DNA of 64,000 bases from contig JAAYEH010000281.1 of NCBI GenBank assembly GCA_012728855.1, forward strand, positions 62,001-126,000, in the 5' to 3' direction. Below, one piece after another: positions 27,052-35,792 of this stretch. Every line of letters begins with the position of its first letter. The stretch's first letter is position 1. This DNA is from Rhodopirellula sp. (GTDB lineage: Bacteria; Planctomycetota; Planctomycetia; Pirellulales; Thermoguttaceae). A program made the translations under genes and the position numbers. The notes below the pieces were generated by a model. It searched no databases. It was not told the origin of the DNA and was given only the letters and a program-made list of their open reading frames with translations.

Positions 27052-28761
27052 ATGGACGTAGGCTATTTGCCGGCGGCGCCGTGCGTTACGGCACATGTCG
27101 ACCGGCTCTGCGATCGCTTCGAGACCGCCTGGAAAAGCGGCCGCCGGCCATCGATGCGGCGATACCTTCGGCGCGTCGAGCATAACCAGCAGGCGGAACT
27201 CTTGCTGGAGTTGATTCAAATCGACGTGGAGTACCGCGGCCGGCGTGGAGAAAAAGTACAAAAAGGGCGTTACCTGCGGCGGTTTCCCGAGCATGCGACC
27301 GCGATCGAAAGTCTTTGGCGACGGTACGCGTCGTCCGACAACAATAGTGCGTGTCGCGAACCGGACCGGGCAGTCGATCGAGCGGAGGCTGCGCCGTCGA
27401 CGATCTGTTTTGCCCCGCCAACGCTACGTCGTACCACGGACGGGAGCCCCGATTCGCTCGATCCTTCTGAAATCACCGTGGCCAAACAACGGCTGTCATC
27501 GCTGCGACAAACCTGGCCTTTCTCCGAAATGGCCGCCACGACTCTCGGCCAGATCGCGCTTGCCGCAAGGGAAAGGCGGTATTCGACGGGCGACGTGTTG
27601 ATTCATCAAGGCGAGACATGCGGCCGACTGCTCGTGTTGGTCGACGGAACGGTCGCTGTCCGCGTCGAGGAGGATGGGCGGCAGCACACGATAGCGACGG
27701 TGAGAACGGCGGCCCTGTTTGGAGAAATGAGCTTGCTCAGCGGCAATACGTGTACGGCGTCGGTCGTCGCCACGAGCCCGGTGTTCGTGCTGGAGATCCC
27801 GGCGGTCGAAGTCGAGCGGATCGCGGCAAGGCATCCGGTGGTTCGAGCGGCGTTGGGCGGGCTGGTGGCGGATCGGCTGGGCGGCCATTCGGTCGACGCG
27901 CTGGTGGGAAAGATCGTCGGCGGATACCGCATTGTGCGTTGCGCGGGTCGTGGGGGGATGGCAGTTGTCTACGAGGCTGAAGACTGCCGGACCGGTCGGC
28001 GAGTGGCGCTGAAGATGATGAGCCACCGCTACGTTCACGACCTGGAGCTTCACAACCGGTTTGCTCGCGAGGCAGAGATCGGAAAACGGCTTCGCCATCC
28101 GAACGTCTGCCGCGTCCAGGGCACGTTTTCCGCGTTGGGCACGAACTTCATGGTTCTCGATTTCTGCGAAGGCATCACTCTGGACGAACGAATCCGCCGC
28201 GGCCCGTTGGACGAGGATGAGACTCGCCGCATTCTCGGCCAGTTGGCCGCTGCCCTCGATTACGCCCACCGCCAGGGCGTCTGCCATCGCGATCTCAAGC
28301 CTTCCAACGTCATGTTGGACCGCTTGGGGCGCGTGAAGTTGATGGACTTCGGCCTGGCGCGATCCCTGGATACTTCGGAACTTACCGTGCGGGGGCGGCT
28401 GCTGGGCACGCCTCGCTACATGCCTCCCGAGCAACTCGTCGGCGACCCGGTTGACTGCCGGGCAGACCTCTACGCCTTCGGGTGCGTTGCCTACGAGATG
28501 CTTACCGGTCGGCCCCTCTTCCCGGAGGCGAGCTACCTGGGCATCGTCGAGCGGCACTCGCAGTGGGTGCTGCCGACACGGCACTCCGTCCGGGAAGGTT
28601 TGAGCCGGGACTTGTACAAGGTGCTCTGCGAATGCCTCACCAAGGAGCCCCAGCGGCGCATTCTCGATCTGAACCTTCTTGGGCGCCGCTGGAAACGCGG
28701 TGGCCGGCGAAAAAAAACGCCGTCGCCTGTCGCTTCCGTCGCGCAATCGGCCATGTCTTAA
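27052..28761 (+). CDS. Ser/Thr protein kinase fused to a cyclic-nucleotide-binding domain
   Basis: 569 residues. Seen in order: an N-terminal helical segment (LCDRFETAWKSGRRPSMRRYLRRV) common before planctomycete kinases, a cyclic-nucleotide-binding beta-roll (about 152-272; FGEMSLLSGNTCTASVVATSP is the phosphate-binding cassette region), and a Hanks-type kinase (about 290-548) with GRGGM, VALK (K321), HRDLKPSN (D414), DFG (D432) and a PPEQ activation-loop end. No membrane span, so cytoplasmic, unlike most PknB kinases. The ORF track uses ATG 27013, but ATG 27052 has GAGGAGAA at seven bases. The order resembles eukaryotic PKG. The cassette has SGNTCTAS where cAMP/cGMP binders have an Arg, so ligand identity is uncertain. 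A secreted PDZ gene follows after 47 bases. Confidence 0.92.
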   Translation: MDVGYLPAAPCVTAHVDRLCDRFETAWKSGRRPSMRRYLRRVEHNQQAELLLELIQIDVEYRGRRGEKVQKGRYLRRFPEHATAIESLWRRYASSDNNSACREPDRAVDRAEAAPSTICFAPPTLRRTTDGSPDSLDPSEITVAKQRLSSLRQTWPFSEMAATTLGQIALAARERRYSTGDVLIHQGETCGRLLVLVDGTVAVRVEEDGRQHTIATVRTAALFGEMSLLSGNTCTASVVATSPVFVLEIPAVEVERIAARHPVVRAALGGLVADRLGGHSVDALVGKIVGGYRIVRCAGRGGMAVVYEAEDCRTGRRVALKMMSHRYVHDLELHNRFAREAEIGKRLRHPNVCRVQGTFSALGTNFMVLDFCEGITLDERIRRGPLDEDETRRILGQLAAALDYAHRQGVCHRDLKPSNVMLDRLGRVKLMDFGLARSLDTSELTVRGRLLGTPRYMPPEQLVGDPVDCRADLYAFGCVAYEMLTGRPLFPEASYLGIVERHSQWVLPTRHSVREGLSRDLYKVLCECLTKEPQRRILDLNLLGRRWKRGGRRKKTPSPVASVAQSAMS

Positions 28762-28808
28762 AGTAGTCCCACCCACTTCCCTCCCCACTCGATTCAAGGA
28801 GCCTTACC

Positions 28809-29225
28809 ATGACGCGTTTGATCGGACGGACTGCAATGGTCCTCACCCTGTTGGCGGCCGGCGGTTTCTCTCCGCAAGTGCTGGCAGACCAGCCCGCCTA
28901 CTTTTTCAACCCCGATCCCCCCCGGCTCGGCATCAACTTCCAGTTCGTGCAGTGGCCGGTGCAAGGTTACTATGTCCTGTATGTCCAGCCCGGGAGCCCG
29001 GCGCAACAGCTTGGGCTGGAGTACGGCGACATCATCACGCACATCAACGGATACCCCTTGACGTACCACGGGGCGCACCAGTCGCTCCTGGGCGGATCCA
29101 GCCAATTCACGCTCACGATCCGCAATTGCCGCTGGCCGCACAACACGGTCAACGCCTACTATCCGCCGGGATTGATCGGAAACGCCTGGGCAAGCCAACC
29201 CGGCGCCTTTAGCGCGGCGCGCTGA
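28809..29225 (+). CDS. small secreted PDZ-domain protein
   Basis: A 138-residue exported protein with signal MVLTLLAAGGFSPQVLA. The mature part is essentially one PDZ domain: YYVLYVQPGSPAQQLGLEYGDIITHINGYPLTYHGAHQSLLGGSSQFTLTIRN, with the usual PGSPA-x2-LGL-x2-GDII-x2-ING core. There is no protease domain. AAGGAG lies seven bases before ATG, 47 bases after the kinase stop, so it is probably cotranscribed. It could present peptides or scaffold an envelope complex; the partner is unknown. Confidence 0.85.
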   Translation: MTRLIGRTAMVLTLLAAGGFSPQVLADQPAYFFNPDPPRLGINFQFVQWPVQGYYVLYVQPGSPAQQLGLEYGDIITHINGYPLTYHGAHQSLLGGSSQFTLTIRNCRWPHNTVNAYYPPGLIGNAWASQPGAFSAAR

Positions 29226-29253
29226 GCAACCGATCGAGCGAACTTCCCTTCAG

Positions 29254-29290
29254 AGAGCCGTCGCTATGCCAAGCGGCGGCTCTTCGCTTT
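29254..29290 (+). terminator. stem-loop terminator of the kinase-PDZ operon
   Basis: AGAGCCGTCGCT (29254-29265) pairs with AGCGGCGGCTCT (29272-29283) with one G-U pair and a six-base loop, followed by TCGCTTTCGTTCTT. It lies 29 bases after the PDZ gene stop. The T-tract is interrupted, so efficiency is uncertain. Confidence 0.65.
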
Positions 29291-29395
29291 CGTTCTTGCC
29301 GCAACGTAGTGGGCAACACGCTTGACAGGGCTGCATTGCTCGTACATGATTCGGATCATGAATCCGAGAGTGCCACAAGACCAGCGGAGACAGAC

Positions 29396-30532
29396 ATGCC
29401 GGTGATGGAAAGTCCGCCGGGTCCGCGGACGGTGATCGACGGGCGGGAATACCTTTACTTCGGCGGAACCGCCTACCTGGGATTGCAGAGCCATCCCGAA
29501 GTGATCCGCGCCGCCTGCGAAGCCACGAAGCGCTATGGCATCGGCAGCGCCACGTCGCGGACCGGCTACGGCGACACCCCGCCCACGCTGGAAGCGGAAC
29601 GCCGCCTCGCCGCCTTCCTCGATAGGGAAGAGGCTTTCTATTTTGCATCCGGCTACGCGGGCGGATCGGTTTTGATGGAAGCGGCCGGCGGGTTTTTCGA
29701 CGCCGTGTTTGCCGACGAGTTCTCCCACTACAGCCTTTTCGAAGCGATCCCTTTGGCCGGTTTGCCTCTGGTCACGTTCCCGCACGGTGACGCGGACGGG
29801 CTCCGGCACACCATCGCCGCAAATCTCAAGCCGCGGCAACGGCCGCTGGTTGCCAGTGACGGAGTCTTTTCTGCGTTGGGGCATATCGCGCCGGTGGCCG
29901 ACTATTGCCGGATCTTGGCAAACTATCCCGGCTCCGGTCTGCTGCTGGACGACGCGCATGGCATCGGCGTGCTGGGCAAGCACGGACGGGGACTTTTCGA
30001 ATACGCAGGGCTGGCCGAGCGGGTCAATCGCGATTTCCCGCCGCACGAAGGAGTCGAGTCGCCGGTGCTGCTCAGTTGCGGCACGTGCAGCAAAGCCCTG
30101 GGTGGTTTCGGGGGGGTGATCGCTGGGTCGCGCACATTCGTCGCTACCGTGAAGCGGGCGCCGTATTATGCCGGAGCGAGTGCGCCGCCGATTCCCGCCG
30201 CGGCCGCCACCGCCCGCGCCTTGGAGATATTGCAGTCCGACCCTTCGCTTCGTCTTCGGCTCCAGGAGAATGTGGGGGCTCTCAAGGCCGGACTTGCTCG
30301 GCTGGGACTTGGGGTCGACGATTCGCCGATACCGATCGTCTGCCTCCGTATCGGCTCGGCGGACCACATGCGGCGGCTCCACCGTGAACTGGCGGACCGC
30401 GGCATTCTCGTGCCCTACATGGCCGCCTATTCGGGCCTGGGACCGGAAGGCGCTTTGCGACTGGCGATTTTTGCGAACCACAGCCGCGAAATGACCGAGC
30501 ACCTCCTCGACGTTCTGGCCGGATTGCTGTGA
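29396..30532 (+). CDS. PLP-dependent alpha-oxoamine synthase (AONS/KBL-like aminotransferase fold)
   Basis: 378 residues from ATG 29396, which has GGAGA upstream; the ORF track begins earlier at GTG 29309 without added homology. Seen: YLYFGGTAYLGLQSHPEV near the start, GIGSATSRTGYGDTPPTLEAERRLAAFL, GYAGG, LLLDDAHGIGVLG (PLP-binding Asp and stacking His) and the Schiff-base Lys in SCGTCSKALGGFGG. This is the fold of 8-amino-7-oxononanoate synthase, glycine C-acetyltransferase and serine palmitoyltransferase. No biotin, sphingolipid or threonine genes are adjacent, so the acyl-CoA and amino-acid substrates are open. Confidence 0.88.
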   Translation: MPVMESPPGPRTVIDGREYLYFGGTAYLGLQSHPEVIRAACEATKRYGIGSATSRTGYGDTPPTLEAERRLAAFLDREEAFYFASGYAGGSVLMEAAGGFFDAVFADEFSHYSLFEAIPLAGLPLVTFPHGDADGLRHTIAANLKPRQRPLVASDGVFSALGHIAPVADYCRILANYPGSGLLLDDAHGIGVLGKHGRGLFEYAGLAERVNRDFPPHEGVESPVLLSCGTCSKALGGFGGVIAGSRTFVATVKRAPYYAGASAPPIPAAAATARALEILQSDPSLRLRLQENVGALKAGLARLGLGVDDSPIPIVCLRIGSADHMRRLHRELADRGILVPYMAAYSGLGPEGALRLAIFANHSREMTEHLLDVLAGLL

Positions 30533-30676
30533 ATATGCAAAGCGTGTTATGCCCCTCGCACAGCCGCCTTCAGTGCCGGAGGCGTGCATGAAACGGCAAC
30601 GCCGGGTAGAATGCGGCTGTAGGGAACCGTTTGGGGCTATAGCCGCGGATGTCACCTGCTTTGCGGAGAACCGGAA

Positions 30677-30784
30677 ATGAAGATCGCCGTTGTTTGGCTA
30701 GTCGCAGGCGTTCTTACCTTTTTGCCGGGCCATGCGTCTTCCGCAAAGGAGGCTAGACGAACCTTGGGTGAAGTATGCAGGTGA
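30677..30784 (+). CDS. possible 35-residue secreted or leader peptide
   Basis: Too short for the ORF track: MKIAVVWLVAGVLTFLPGHASSAKEARRTLGEVCR. GGAGAA lies upstream, the N-terminus looks like a signal peptide with an AxA-type site (HASSA), and its end overlaps the start of the next gene by ten bases, a typical coupling arrangement. It could equally be the remnant of a longer protein. No homologue is recognised. Confidence 0.35.
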   Translation: MKIAVVWLVAGVLTFLPGHASSAKEARRTLGEVCR

Positions 30785-31116
30785 TCCCATATCTTGTCTT
30801 ATTCTTGCTGCCCTTCGCCGCGTGGATTACCGCGGAATGTCGCTGGGGGACCAGCGCACGGATCGGCCTCGGCGCGGTCTGCCTCCTATTCGTGGGATTT
30901 GCTTGGTTTTCCACCCTCCAACGCGCAGCGAATACGGAGGCGCGATACGCAGCATGCCTTCGTGAAATGGGTTCTGCGCTGGATTCGGGAGACGTCGAAC
31001 GAGTCAGACGGGCTATCGCGGCCTACGACACTCCCGGTAGTAGCTTTCATCGCGTAACCAATACTTTGGATGTGCTGTGCGGAAACGGCGAGCAACAACC
31101 ACACAAGACTCCATAA
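30775..31116 (+). CDS. small membrane protein, two spans plus soluble tail
   Basis: 113 residues. Two hydrophobic segments (VIPYLVLFLLPFAAWITAE and IGLGAVCLLFVGFAWFSTL) with a short basic loop are followed by a polar, helical tail (ARYAACLREMGSALDSGDVERVRRAIAAYDTPG). No known family is recognised. It overlaps the preceding 35-codon ORF and is the last gene before the MITE-like element that starts 20 bases after its stop codon. Confidence 0.6.
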   Translation: MQVIPYLVLFLLPFAAWITAECRWGTSARIGLGAVCLLFVGFAWFSTLQRAANTEARYAACLREMGSALDSGDVERVRRAIAAYDTPGSSFHRVTNTLDVLCGNGEQQPHKTP

Positions 31117-31135
31117 CCGCACAAGGGCGAAATCA

Positions 31136-31310
31136 GGTTCATCCGGCGCGAGCGTAGGTTCCATTCTCGCTGGGGAGTACCGGTGCCTCTTCTCTTGTTG
31201 CCGACGCGTCTAAACGATTGTCTTTCATGTGGTTATGGCCATCTTGCAGCAGAGAAGAGGCACCGGTACTCCTCATGCACTTTGCACCCTACGCGAATTC
31301 CGGATGAACC
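31136..31310. mobile_element. MITE-like element (family D) with TIRs and target-site duplication
   Basis: Terminal inverted repeats GGTTCATCCGG (31136-31146) and CCGGATGAACC (31300-31310), an inner inverted repeat GAGTACCGGTGCCTCTTCTCT (31175-31195) / AGAGAAGAGGCACCGGTACTC (31251-31271), and direct repeats CGAAATCA on both sides (31128-31135 and 31311-31318). Direct repeats hugging terminal inverted repeats are the signature of a cut-and-paste insertion. It is about 175 bp with no coding capacity, so it would need a transposase in trans. Confidence 0.85.
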
Positions 31311-31371
31311 CGAAATCAGTGGCCACCGGCCCAAGTGATACAAGCGATCCCACCTACCAGTTGGAGTAACA

Positions 31372-32796
31372 GTGTCGATGTCCCGCAACCTTTTCCGGAA
31401 CCTCCCCATGCACCCCACCACACAATACCTGCCGAATCGCATCACACGCCGCACCTTCCTCCGCCGCGGCAGCGTGGCGACGGCGGCACTCGCAGCATCC
31501 TGTTTCACCTCGAACCGCTTACTCCGGGCCGCCCCGGACGTAATCGCCTCTCCGATTGGCTCCCAAGCGAAATCGCGGCCCGATCTAGTGGACGATAATT
31601 CGCCGCCGGGCCTGGAAGTGATTCAATTGACCGCCGATCCGGAAGTGCCGAGTTCCCATCTGTACATGGAGGCGCAGATTTTCGCGCCCGACTCGAAACG
31701 GTTCGTCCTGCACCGCTCGGCAACGGCACATGGCGGCAGCCGCAGCGATCCCAAACACCAATACCTCCGTTGCGATTTGGACGACAACGGTTCGCTACAC
31801 CCGCTGACCGAAGAACTTGGAGCCACGGCGGCTTTGGTCTCGCCCGACGGACGATTGGTCTACTACTTTGTCGACGAGACAACTACTGGCGGCGGCCGGT
31901 TGACGCTCAAGCGAGTCGGCCTCGACGGCACGGACCGCCAAACGATCCTCGTCGTCGATTCGGCGCTTCCGGAGACCAACTTCCGCCCCAGCAGGCTCTA
32001 CCCCCTCTCAACAATCTCGTCCGACGGCAAGCGGCTGGCGATCTCGGCCTTCCTCGGCGACGGCCAATCGGCAAACGGGCCGTACGGTCTGATGATCTTC
32101 GACGTCCAGCAGGCCACGGTGCGGCTCGTCATCCACGGCCCAACCTGGTGCAACATGCACCCGCAGTACTGTCGCTCGACGGACCCGGAGGCCTCGCATG
32201 ACGTCCTCATTCAGGAGAACCACGGTTGCGAAACCGACGCCGCCGGCGGCATCACGAAGTTGGTGGGCGGCGCAGGAGCCGATATCCACGTGATCCGCGA
32301 CGATGGAGAGAACTTCCGCGACATGCCGTGGGGCCGCGACGGCAACGAGGCTTGCCAAGGCCATCAGTGCTGGCGGGGGCGCACGACGTGGGCAGTGACG
32401 AGCACGGGTAATCGCGCCGCCCGCGAAGCGCAATTGATCGAAGGCCGGGCGGCGGCGCATCACGACCACGCCGGGCTGCGAACACCCGGCGCTGTCCGCA
32501 ATGATTTGACCCGCGACTTTCCCAGTCCGCACTTCTACCACTTCGCCACGGATATCGCCGGCGAGCGGCTGATTTCCGATGCGGCGCCGATGGATCAAGG
32601 CGGACAGATCTACATCGCTCGTTTCGGCGAAGCGGGCAAGGATCCGCTGGGGCAGTTCGTTCGCCTCTTGAACCCGAAGTCGACGTGCCGGAAGCACGCG
32701 CACATCCATCCGTTTCTTTCGCCGGATGGTGCGACGGGGTTTTTCAACTCGGATGAATCCGGCGTGCTCCAGGCCTATGTGGTGAAGGGGTTTTGA
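31372..32796 (+). CDS. Tat-exported oligogalacturonate-lyase-like beta-propeller protein
   Basis: 474 residues from GTG 31372 (ATG 31378 and 31408 are alternatives). Seen: a Tat signal ITRRTFLRRGSVATAALAASC, then WD/TolB-type propeller blades (QIFAPDSKRFVLHRS, ALVSPDGRLVYYFVDE, STISSDGKRLAISAFL), HQCWRGRTTW, and a C-terminal KHAHIHPFLSPDGATGFFNSDESGVLQAYVV. The His-rich HAHIHPFLSPDG...SDESG end resembles the Mn-binding propeller of oligogalacturonate lyase (PL22). It may act on uronic-acid oligosaccharides in the periplasm; a binding-only propeller is the alternative. Confidence 0.75.
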   Translation: MSMSRNLFRNLPMHPTTQYLPNRITRRTFLRRGSVATAALAASCFTSNRLLRAAPDVIASPIGSQAKSRPDLVDDNSPPGLEVIQLTADPEVPSSHLYMEAQIFAPDSKRFVLHRSATAHGGSRSDPKHQYLRCDLDDNGSLHPLTEELGATAALVSPDGRLVYYFVDETTTGGGRLTLKRVGLDGTDRQTILVVDSALPETNFRPSRLYPLSTISSDGKRLAISAFLGDGQSANGPYGLMIFDVQQATVRLVIHGPTWCNMHPQYCRSTDPEASHDVLIQENHGCETDAAGGITKLVGGAGADIHVIRDDGENFRDMPWGRDGNEACQGHQCWRGRTTWAVTSTGNRAAREAQLIEGRAAAHHDHAGLRTPGAVRNDLTRDFPSPHFYHFATDIAGERLISDAAPMDQGGQIYIARFGEAGKDPLGQFVRLLNPKSTCRKHAHIHPFLSPDGATGFFNSDESGVLQAYVVKGF

Positions 32797-32893
32797 ACCA
32801 CTGTTTGCTGAAACCCATAGCAGCCCGGCTTCTGCGATTCCTTTTATCTGGTATACTTTTGGTTTTGGCATGGCATCCGGGGAGTCTGGCATA

Positions 32894-33565
32894 ATGCTCA
32901 AAGACGGCGACAAAGGTGTTGTCCTCCAGCGGGATCGTGAAACCTACGGCGTGGCGCCTCACATTCCTTGCGGCGTGGTCACGCCCGAGATCCTCCGCAA
33001 AATCGCCGATACGGCCGAGAAATATCAAGTGCCGATGGTGAAGATCACCAGCGCGGCCCGGATCGCGTTGTTGGGCGTTAAGGAAGACGACGTGGACCGT
33101 GTCTGGAACGACTTGGGCATGTCCCCCGGAAGTGTCGTGGGGATCTGTGTCCGCAGCGTCAAGGCATGTCCCGGCACGACCTACTGTAAGCGTGGTCAGA
33201 TGGACAGCCTCGGCGTCGGCAATCGGCTCGACGAGAAATATCACGGCATGGAACTGCCGGGAAAGATGAAGATCGGCGTTAGCGGTTGTCCGAACCAGTG
33301 CGGCGAAACCAGCTTCAAAGACATCGGATTGGTCGGCACTCCCAAGGGTTGGCGGGTCTACGTCGGAGGAAACGGCGGCACCAATCCCCGCATTGGCGAA
33401 GTCCTCGCCCAGCGGATCGACACGGAAACCGCTTTGGCGCTGGTCGACAAGATCCTCGCCTGGTATCGGGCCAACGCCAAACCAAAGGAGAGAATGGGCC
33501 GAACGATCGAGCGGCTCGGGCTGGATGCGATGGAAGAGGCGCTCGGGCTTGGCGGCGATGCCTGA
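32894..33565 (+). CDS. small siroheme/[4Fe-4S] nitrite-sulfite reductase-like protein (P590 type)
   Basis: 223 residues from ATG 32894, which has GGGGAG nine bases upstream (the track starts at 32870). Seen: a ferredoxin-like half domain (YGVAPHIPCGVVTPEILRKIADTAEKYQVPMVKITSAARIALLGV) followed by the cluster-siroheme motif C-x5-C (KACPGTTYCKRG) and C-x3-C (GVSGCPNQCGETSF). This matches the low-molecular-weight assimilatory-type sulfite reductase (P590) of about 220 residues known from Desulfovibrio and methanogens, half the size of CysI or NirA. No electron-donor or sulfate-activation gene is next to it, so nitrite, sulfite or another role cannot be decided. Confidence 0.88.
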   Translation: MLKDGDKGVVLQRDRETYGVAPHIPCGVVTPEILRKIADTAEKYQVPMVKITSAARIALLGVKEDDVDRVWNDLGMSPGSVVGICVRSVKACPGTTYCKRGQMDSLGVGNRLDEKYHGMELPGKMKIGVSGCPNQCGETSFKDIGLVGTPKGWRVYVGGNGGTNPRIGEVLAQRIDTETALALVDKILAWYRANAKPKERMGRTIERLGLDAMEEALGLGGDA

Positions 33566-33591
33566 ACGCCTGGCCGCTTAGGCGCGCAATA

Positions 33592-33685
33592 GGGCCGGGA
33601 GTCTTTTTTTCGTGTCGGCCGGGAAAGCGCCCTTCCATACACGAAAGTGTCGGTCGGCCGACACGAAAAAAAGACTCCCGATCCC
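33592..33685. repeat. family-B core (inner hairpin only)
   Basis: GGGCCGGGAGTCTTTTTTTCGTGTCGGCCGG and its complement CGGCCGACACGAAAAAAAGACTCCCG form the same inner hairpin as the 12518 and 37371 elements, but the outer AGGATCGGCGAAT arms are missing. It lies 27 bases after the siroheme-protein stop and 19 bases after the end of the convergent gene at 33704, so it could protect both 3' ends. Confidence 0.8.
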
Positions 33686-33703
33686 TTCTTGGTTGCGTAG
33701 CGT

Positions 33704-34093
33704 TCAGAAATAACACAATCGCACGAACGTAACCCACCTCGTACCGTACAGGTCGTCGACTTGATGGCCGACGCACGCCAACGGACCGTCCGCGCATCGG
33801 TAGTGCCATACTTGAACCGGGAACATCGGCAGGGCGTCTCGGTGTTCTTCGGTGGATTCGGGATCGCCGAAGATCTCTCGCCACTTTTCATAGCGACAAC
33901 GGAGGTAAGCGACCTGAACCTGCTCGACCTCGTATTCTCCCAGGTCAAAACGAGATTGCTCTTCGGCCGTCTTCGTGCTCAGGATCCTCAACGCTCGGAT
34001 GAAATCCTCGCGGCTGAATTCCGAACACTTAGATTCGGCGACGGCGGCGCCCTCGCCTAACGCCAGAGAAGCCTTTGCGGTGTAGCTCATCAT
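33704..34093 (-). CDS. hypothetical protein
   Basis: 129 residues, MMSYTAKASLALGEGAAVAESKCSEFSREDFIRALRIL... ending YGTRWVTFVRLCYF. The composition is protein-like (charged helices, then an aromatic-rich C-terminus), in contrast to the opposite-strand ORF. No signal, span or known motif. No ribosome site is clear before ATG 34093. The gene is convergent with the siroheme gene and about 240 bases downstream of glpD in the same direction. Role unknown. Confidence 0.55.
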   Translation of the reverse strand: MMSYTAKASLALGEGAAVAESKCSEFSREDFIRALRILSTKTAEEQSRFDLGEYEVEQVQVAYLRCRYEKWREIFGDPESTEEHRDALPMFPVQVWHYRCADGPLACVGHQVDDLYGTRWVTFVRLCYF

Positions 34094-34331
34094 GCATTAA
34101 CGGATGGTGGGATCCCCTGGCGCAGCGACCGAACCGGTCTGCGCAAGAGATGGAGGGAGGTGGGGGTAGGGAACGGCGGGTGTACTCGTGGGAATCGGCT
34201 CAAGAGGAGATGCCTGTCCCGTTTGGCCGCCCCAAGAAGCCTGGAAAAGGCAGGATACCAGACCTTCCTGAACCGTCAAGCCCCTCTCCGCCGTTTTCTG
34301 GAGGGGGAGTATTTTCACTTTCGGAATGGAT

Positions 34332-35792
34332 TCACCCTGCCGACTGCTGGTATCGGATCAACTCTTCGGCACGGCGGGCAGCATCCCAGTGGAAGATCTC
34401 GGCCATCCAGTCGGCGACCTGCCGGGCGATCTCCCCGGCGTTACGGTGGTAGTGTCGCCAGTTCGTGCGGCGGATCATCACGTCGTCGAGATGCGCCGCC
34501 CATTCACTGCGGCAATAATGTTCCACCACTTCCGGGCGCACTTCGGGTGGCAGGATGCCGCTGAGTCCTTGGACCTCATCGGCGGCAAGAATCGGCTCGG
34601 TTGCCGTGGTGCATGGCATGGTCTTCTTGCCGAGGTGGTTTGCCACCCGGTCGACCACCTGCTCTGCGATCAAGCGGTAGGTGGTCAGTTTTCCGCCGGC
34701 CACATCGAACCAGCCGGCTTTCGGCTGGCGGATTTCATGGGCCCGCGAAATATCCGACGGACCGCCTTTGACGCTGGCGACCAGCGGTCGAAGCCCCGCC
34801 CAGGAACTGACGATGTGGGTCCGGTCGATCCGCGCGCTGGGAAACGCTTCATTGACCACGTCCAGGACGCAATCCACGTCGTCCCGGGTTACCGGCACCT
34901 GATCGAGCGGACCGTCGTAATCGGTATCGGTGGTTCCGAGAATCACCCGTTCGCCCCACGGTATCGCGAAGAGAATGCGATTGGCCTGGGTCATCACAAC
35001 GGCGTCGAGTATCGGCAGAACCTCGTGCTCGATCACCAAATGGATGCCTTTGGTAAGACGCAGACGGATGCTGCTTTCGGGCAGCGACTGCGTCCAGGGG
35101 CCGGTAGCGTTGACCACCGCCCGCGCACGGACCGTTCGCTCGCGATCCGCCTCTCGATCGCGAACCTGGCAGGTCCATCGCCCGGCGTCAGGGACAGCCG
35201 ATTCCAACCGGGTATAATTGCAGATCGCGGCGCCGGTCTTGACGGCGGAGCGGAGCGTGTCAAGAACCAATCTGGCGTCGTTGGTCAGACCGTCGTAGTA
35301 GCGGACGGCTCCGTTAAGCCCTTTGGGCTTCGGTTCGGGAAGCCGCCGCAGCACGTCCGACGGACTCATCGAAGAAGAAGGGCCGAGGTTCCGGCCGCCA
35401 CAGAGCAAGTCGTAGATCTTCACTCCCACGCGAAGTTGCCAGAGAGGCCAGCCCGAGCGGCGATAGCCGGGAAAGACGAACGGCAACGGCTCGGCCAGAT
35501 GCGGTGCAATACGGTGCAGGATGCCCTTCTCGCGACTTGCCTCGTAAACCAGGCCGATGCGGCCTTGGGCGAGATAGCGCAGCCCGCCGTGCAACAACCG
35601 GCTGGTGCGGCTACTGGTGCCGAAGGCAAAGTCGTGCTGCTCGACCAGCGCCGTGGAAAGCCCCCGCATCGCCGCGTCGCGAGCGACGCCGGCCCCGACA
35701 ATGCCGCCACCCACGACCAGCACGTCGAGGTCCGCCTGCTCGAGCTGCTCGGCCTGCCGGCGGCGTATTTCATCAAGATCGACGGAAATCAC
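34332..35792 (-). CDS. glpD: glycerol-3-phosphate dehydrogenase, FAD-dependent
   Basis: 486 residues from GTG 35792. Seen: FAD-binding [19 protein letters not shown] (28-43), [18 protein letters not shown] (FAD contact), a middle [11 protein letters not shown] segment, VNATGPWT and GGKLTTYR. It oxidises sn-glycerol-3-phosphate to dihydroxyacetone phosphate at the inner face of the membrane, passing electrons to quinone. The ORF track's ATG at 35900 lies inside glpK; GTG 35792 has GGGAGGAACC just upstream and overlaps the glpK stop by four bases (GTGA), implying translational coupling. Length agrees with the GlpD/GlpA core. Confidence 0.94.
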   Translation of the reverse strand: MISVDLDEIRRRQAEQLEQADLDVLVVGGGIVGAGVARDAAMRGLSTALVEQHDFAFGTSSRTSRLLHGGLRYLAQGRIGLVYEASREKGILHRIAPHLAEPLPFVFPGYRRSGWPLWQLRVGVKIYDLLCGGRNLGPSSSMSPSDVLRRLPEPKPKGLNGAVRYYDGLTNDARLVLDTLRSAVKTGAAICNYTRLESAVPDAGRWTCQVRDREADRERTVRARAVVNATGPWTQSLPESSIRLRLTKGIHLVIEHEVLPILDAVVMTQANRILFAIPWGERVILGTTDTDYDGPLDQVPVTRDDVDCVLDVVNEAFPSARIDRTHIVSSWAGLRPLVASVKGGPSDISRAHEIRQPKAGWFDVAGGKLTTYRLIAEQVVDRVANHLGKKTMPCTTATEPILAADEVQGLSGILPPEVRPEVVEHYCRSEWAAHLDDVMIRRTNWRHYHRNAGEIARQVADWMAEIFHWDAARRAEELIRYQQSAG

